Shown: in pieces, positions 61,107 through 64,000 of the stretch | Numbering within the stretch: position 1 is the first letter of the stretch | Layout of the letters: the number at the start of each line of letters is the position of its first letter | NCBI RefSeq assembly: GCF_007673525.1 | Contig: NZ_VDZU01000001.1 | Location: 620,001 to 684,000 of the forward strand | DNA from: Fictibacillus phosphorivorans | Lineage (GTDB): Bacteria > Bacillota > Bacilli > Bacillales > Fictibacillaceae | DNA: 64,000 nucleotides | Reading direction: 5' to 3' | Translations under genes and position numbers: made by a program | Notes under the pieces: generated by a model | What the model was told of the DNA's origin: nothing | What the model saw: only the letters and a program-made list of their open reading frames with translations | The model's database searches: none

Positions 61107-63887
61107 ATGAAGAAATTTGTAGTATTATTTTTTGTACTTATGGGGTTGTTAATATCTCCACATCTTGCAACAAATGCGTCGGCAGAAGTAAACAATGAGA
61201 TTGTTAATGTTAAGCTACAAAACTATTTAGGAAACAAAAGCAGTATCTCGGTAGAGGTGAACGGCAAGTACATAGTAGATAGTGACCGCCGAACTATTTC
61301 GGGCAGTGGATATACGATTAAAATTGAGTCTGGAATGTTGAATCTTTACAAAGGTACAACATTCATAAAATCTTATGGTTCAACCTTTTCTGTTCATCCT
61401 GTTAAATACGGAACAGACCACTTTATTACCATTCAAGGCATGAAATATACAGGAGTTTTCACTTTTGTTGTAGAGAGTGGAAAATATGTAAGACCTATTA
61501 ACTCTCTTTTAATAGAGGATTATGTTAAAGGTGTAACTCCTAAAGAGATGCATGGAACTTGGAACGTTAATACGTTAAAAGCAGGAACTCTTGCAGCAAG
61601 AACTTATGCAATGAGACATGCAGGCAAAACAATGGTTGATACGCAAGCTAACCAAGTTTATGGCGGTTATACATGGTACGACAACTCAAATCGTGCTGTA
61701 AATGAAACAACTGGTGAAGTTCTGAAATTTGGAAGTAAATATGCTGAAACTCTCTATTATTCTAGTAATGGAGGAATGATGCTATCTAACACAAATACAT
61801 ACGGAACTCCGCTATATGCGTATTTTACAAAGAAACAAGATCCTTATGATATTCAGAGCGGCAAGAACACAAATTGGTCGTATAATATCAAAAAACAGCA
61901 GATTAGTATGATTGGAAGAGACTTGGCTAAACCAGAGCTTTGGTGGAACTCAGTCTCAGAAGCAGATGCAGCGTTTATCAAGAATTTAAAATCTACTTTA
62001 ATCGGCACACAGATCGCTTCAAATTCTGATATCAAAATTATTAACGTAACGGGTATTAATTTTAAGACAACCTTTACAGCAGAAGAATTATTAACAGGTT
62101 ATGTTGATATAGAGTATTACAGAAAGAAAACAGATACGAATCAATTTATAAAGGATTCTTCAGGAAAGCTACAAAAGCATACTCTTCGTTATGAAGATAG
62201 AAGCAATGATATTCGAAGTCTTGTTGGTTCATATACAATGAAAAGCCCCTACGTGAAATCTGTAACTGCTGATGCAGAAAAATTCACAGTAAGTGGCGGA
62301 GGGTTTGGTCACGGAATCGGTATGAGCCAATGGGGCGCATACGTAATGGGTAATCAGGGGATTTCGTATCAAGAAATTCTGTCTTACTATTATCCAAACA
62401 CGAGCATTGTAAAGGAAAGCTATAATTATACTCCAATTAAGATGAATGGAGTAACAGCAAGTATTGCTAGCCCTCAAGCTGCGAATACGGCCGTTACTTT
62501 AACGGCCAATGCAGTAGGTGGATACGATAAACTCTACCGGTTTTATGTGCAAGAAGGAACAGAGTGGAAGCTGCTTCAGGACTATTCCACAAAAAGTACG
62601 TACACGTGGATACCAAAAGCTGGTGGAAACTACAAGTTTAGTGTTCATGTAAAAGACAAGTATTCGGCAAAGGATTATGATGCATATAGTGCTTTAAGTT
62701 ATAGCATCCTTTCCAACGTAGATATGAAGAGTGTTACATCAGACAAGCCATCACCTCAATTAGCAGGAACACCTATTAAAGTATCAGCTAATGCGGATGG
62801 TGGAAAAGAAAAACTTTATAAATTTAATCTTTTAAAAGATGGTGTATGGACAGTTGCTCAGGAATATTCACCTTTGAACACGTTCAACTGGACGCCTTCT
62901 GTTTCGGGAGATTATAAGTTCAGTGTTCATGTTAAGGATGCTGGGTCATCAAAAAGCTATGATGATTATGGAACTCTAGATTATAAGATTTCAGCTAAAG
63001 CTGCCCAAACTGTTGTGATGCAAAGTATTTCAACAGATAAAGTAAGCCCGCAATTAGCAAACACTTTGATCAATATTTCAGCAAATGCTACAGGTGGTGC
63101 TACAAAACTGTATAAGTTCAACATCTATGACGGTAAAACGTGGAAAGTGAGTCAAGATTACAGCACAAAGAACGCTCACGCATGGAAGCCAACTTCAGCA
63201 GGAACTTATAAAGTCAGCGTGCATGTAAAAGATCAGTCATCTTCAAAAAGTTATGATTCATACAAAGCATTCGATTATAAGATTACAGCATCAACGTCAG
63301 GTCAGTTTGGTACTCCAATTACGATTGACAGTTTTGTAACAGATAAAGTGTCCCCTCAGGCAGCTAATACTTCAATTAAAGTAACAGCAAATGCAAAAGG
63401 CGGTACAACTAAATTGTACAAGTTTTGGGTATCAAAAGATGGTGGTGCATTTGTAAGAATGCAAGATTATACTTCAAACAACACGTACAATTGGAAACCT
63501 GCGGCGGCAGGAAATTACAAAATTAACGTACATGTAAAAGACCAAACTTCTAGCAAGTCTTACGATGTGTACAAAGTGATCGATTACAAGGTTACGCAAG
63601 GTCAAGTGGTCGTTCAGAGTGTTAAAGCAGATATTGCTTCACCACAGCGCATTCATACAGCCATTCATGTTACAGCTAATGCAACCGGCGGAGAGTCACT
63701 TCTATACAAGTTTAATGTATATGACGGTAAAGAGTGGTCCGTTCTAAAAGAATATTCAACAGAGAAAACATTAAGATGGCTACCCGCTAAATCAGGATCA
63801 TACAAATTTAGTGTACATGTAAAAGATGCAAAGTCATCCAAAGCATACGACCATTTTGGTGTGTTGTTCTATAACGTTACAAATTAA
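61107..63887 (+). CDS. SpoIID/LytB-domain secreted protein with five C-terminal beta repeats
   Basis: 926-aa exported protein, ATG 61107 after GAGGGGCGGAA. Signal peptide ~1-27. A beta-rich N-terminal part (~30-125) precedes the SpoIID domain (~130-440), with YVKGVTPKEM (catalytic-type Glu), TLAARTYAMRHAGK and GHGIGMSQWGAYVMGN. SpoIID enzymes are peptidoglycan lytic transglycosylases acting on denuded glycan; LytB-type relatives modulate amidases. The C-terminal ~480 aa has five ~95-aa repeats starting near residues 448, 541, 639, 741 and 837. Each has a PQxAxTxIxxxANAxGG block, then YKFNV, W, and KFSVHVKD with KSYDxY (Y_Y_Y-like). The repeats probably bind wall glycan. Confidence 0.88.
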   Translation: MKKFVVLFFVLMGLLISPHLATNASAEVNNEIVNVKLQNYLGNKSSISVEVNGKYIVDSDRRTISGSGYTIKIESGMLNLYKGTTFIKSYGSTFSVHPVKYGTDHFITIQGMKYTGVFTFVVESGKYVRPINSLLIEDYVKGVTPKEMHGTWNVNTLKAGTLAARTYAMRHAGKTMVDTQANQVYGGYTWYDNSNRAVNETTGEVLKFGSKYAETLYYSSNGGMMLSNTNTYGTPLYAYFTKKQDPYDIQSGKNTNWSYNIKKQQISMIGRDLAKPELWWNSVSEADAAFIKNLKSTLIGTQIASNSDIKIINVTGINFKTTFTAEELLTGYVDIEYYRKKTDTNQFIKDSSGKLQKHTLRYEDRSNDIRSLVGSYTMKSPYVKSVTADAEKFTVSGGGFGHGIGMSQWGAYVMGNQGISYQEILSYYYPNTSIVKESYNYTPIKMNGVTASIASPQAANTAVTLTANAVGGYDKLYRFYVQEGTEWKLLQDYSTKSTYTWIPKAGGNYKFSVHVKDKYSAKDYDAYSALSYSILSNVDMKSVTSDKPSPQLAGTPIKVSANADGGKEKLYKFNLLKDGVWTVAQEYSPLNTFNWTPSVSGDYKFSVHVKDAGSSKSYDDYGTLDYKISAKAAQTVVMQSISTDKVSPQLANTLINISANATGGATKLYKFNIYDGKTWKVSQDYSTKNAHAWKPTSAGTYKVSVHVKDQSSSKSYDSYKAFDYKITASTSGQFGTPITIDSFVTDKVSPQAANTSIKVTANAKGGTTKLYKFWVSKDGGAFVRMQDYTSNNTYNWKPAAAGNYKINVHVKDQTSSKSYDVYKVIDYKVTQGQVVVQSVKADIASPQRIHTAIHVTANATGGESLLYKFNVYDGKEWSVLKEYSTEKTLRWLPAKSGSYKFSVHVKDAKSSKAYDHFGVLFYNVTN

Positions 63888-63901
63888 TAAGGTAACCAGC
63901 T

Positions 63902-63948
63902 GCTCCAAAAGACATTTCGGATGTTCTTTTGGGGCACTTGTTTTTTTT
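63902..63948 (+). terminator. terminator after the SpoIID-like gene
   Basis: CTCCAAAAGA...TCTTTTGGGG hairpin followed by a T tract shortly after the stop codon. Confidence 0.8.
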
Positions 63949-64000
63949 GTCGCTCATTCATTAACCGGATTTCAAATAAAAGTAAATATTGTTTCTTATT

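Noticed and set aside
61107..63887. Possible CRISPR-like repeat array in the C-terminal part of this gene
   Set aside because: The periodicity is about 285 bases, in frame, and reflects protein repeats; no short identical repeats with unique spacers are seen anywhere in the window.

Overview
The window looks like the chromosome of a low-GC, Gram-positive Bacillaceae bacterium (Fictibacillus/Bacillus-like, by inference only). Evidence: AGGAGG-type ribosome binding sites, frequent TTG/GTG starts, intrinsic terminators after most transcription units, lipobox and LPxTA sorting signals, a PbpC-type PBP, an S-layer protein with an SbsC-like anchor, class D sortase, and a WalR-type box. I see no tRNA, rRNA, CRISPR array, transposase or integrase.

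Layout. 0-16.5 kb is dominated by exported cell-wall proteins: an argininosuccinate-lyase-like 3' fragment, three NlpC/P60 hydrolases (two with PG_binding_1 domains, one with C-terminal LysM repeats), PbpC, a VanZ-like membrane protein, a C39-like peptidase, a subtilase with FlgD-like domains, a GT2 enzyme, the S-layer protein with a long leader, and a secreted MBL-fold/DUF3006 pair followed by a frameshifted gene. 16.5-30 kb is an accessory block, visibly AT-rich and full of gene fragments. It holds an Ig/PPC surface protein, a TIR protein divergent from a soluble Hanks-type kinase, an AbiTii protein overlapping a small membrane protein, and a cluster resembling the reverse-domain type VII lipase toxin system (TslA-like lipase, helical partner, immunity-like lipoprotein) with a decayed second partner and a second lipoprotein. 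A further Ig/PPC protein sits behind a canonical c-di-GMP-I riboswitch.

30-40 kb holds exopolysaccharide-type genes: MBOAT and DHHW O-acetylation partners, a heparinase II/III-like lyase, a synthase very like streptococcal HasA, and an LtaS-like phosphoglycerol transferase. 40-47.5 kb has an M14 carboxypeptidase, an L,D-transpeptidase, a large subtilase, and a second protein with the S-layer anchor module. 47.7-55.6 kb is a Gram-positive pel operon (pelD-E-A(deacetylase)-F-G, pelG frameshifted), then a GH114 hydrolase behind its own c-di-GMP-I riboswitch. 55.6-64 kb has a second C39-like peptidase, a polyprenyl-phosphate sugar transferase, an HAD phosphatase, an LPKTA protein with its class D sortase, and a SpoIID/LytB-like protein with five C-terminal repeats.

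Taken together the window is a cell-surface and biofilm-matrix region. c-di-GMP appears to act at two levels: through PelD, which keeps an RxxD I-site in a degenerate GGDEF domain, and through two riboswitches on a surface protein and on the Pel hydrolase. The 18-27 kb block adds probable anti-phage and interbacterial-competition modules. Two genes (15.79 kb and pelG) are broken by apparent single-base losses in homopolymers, so assembly error is possible for both.
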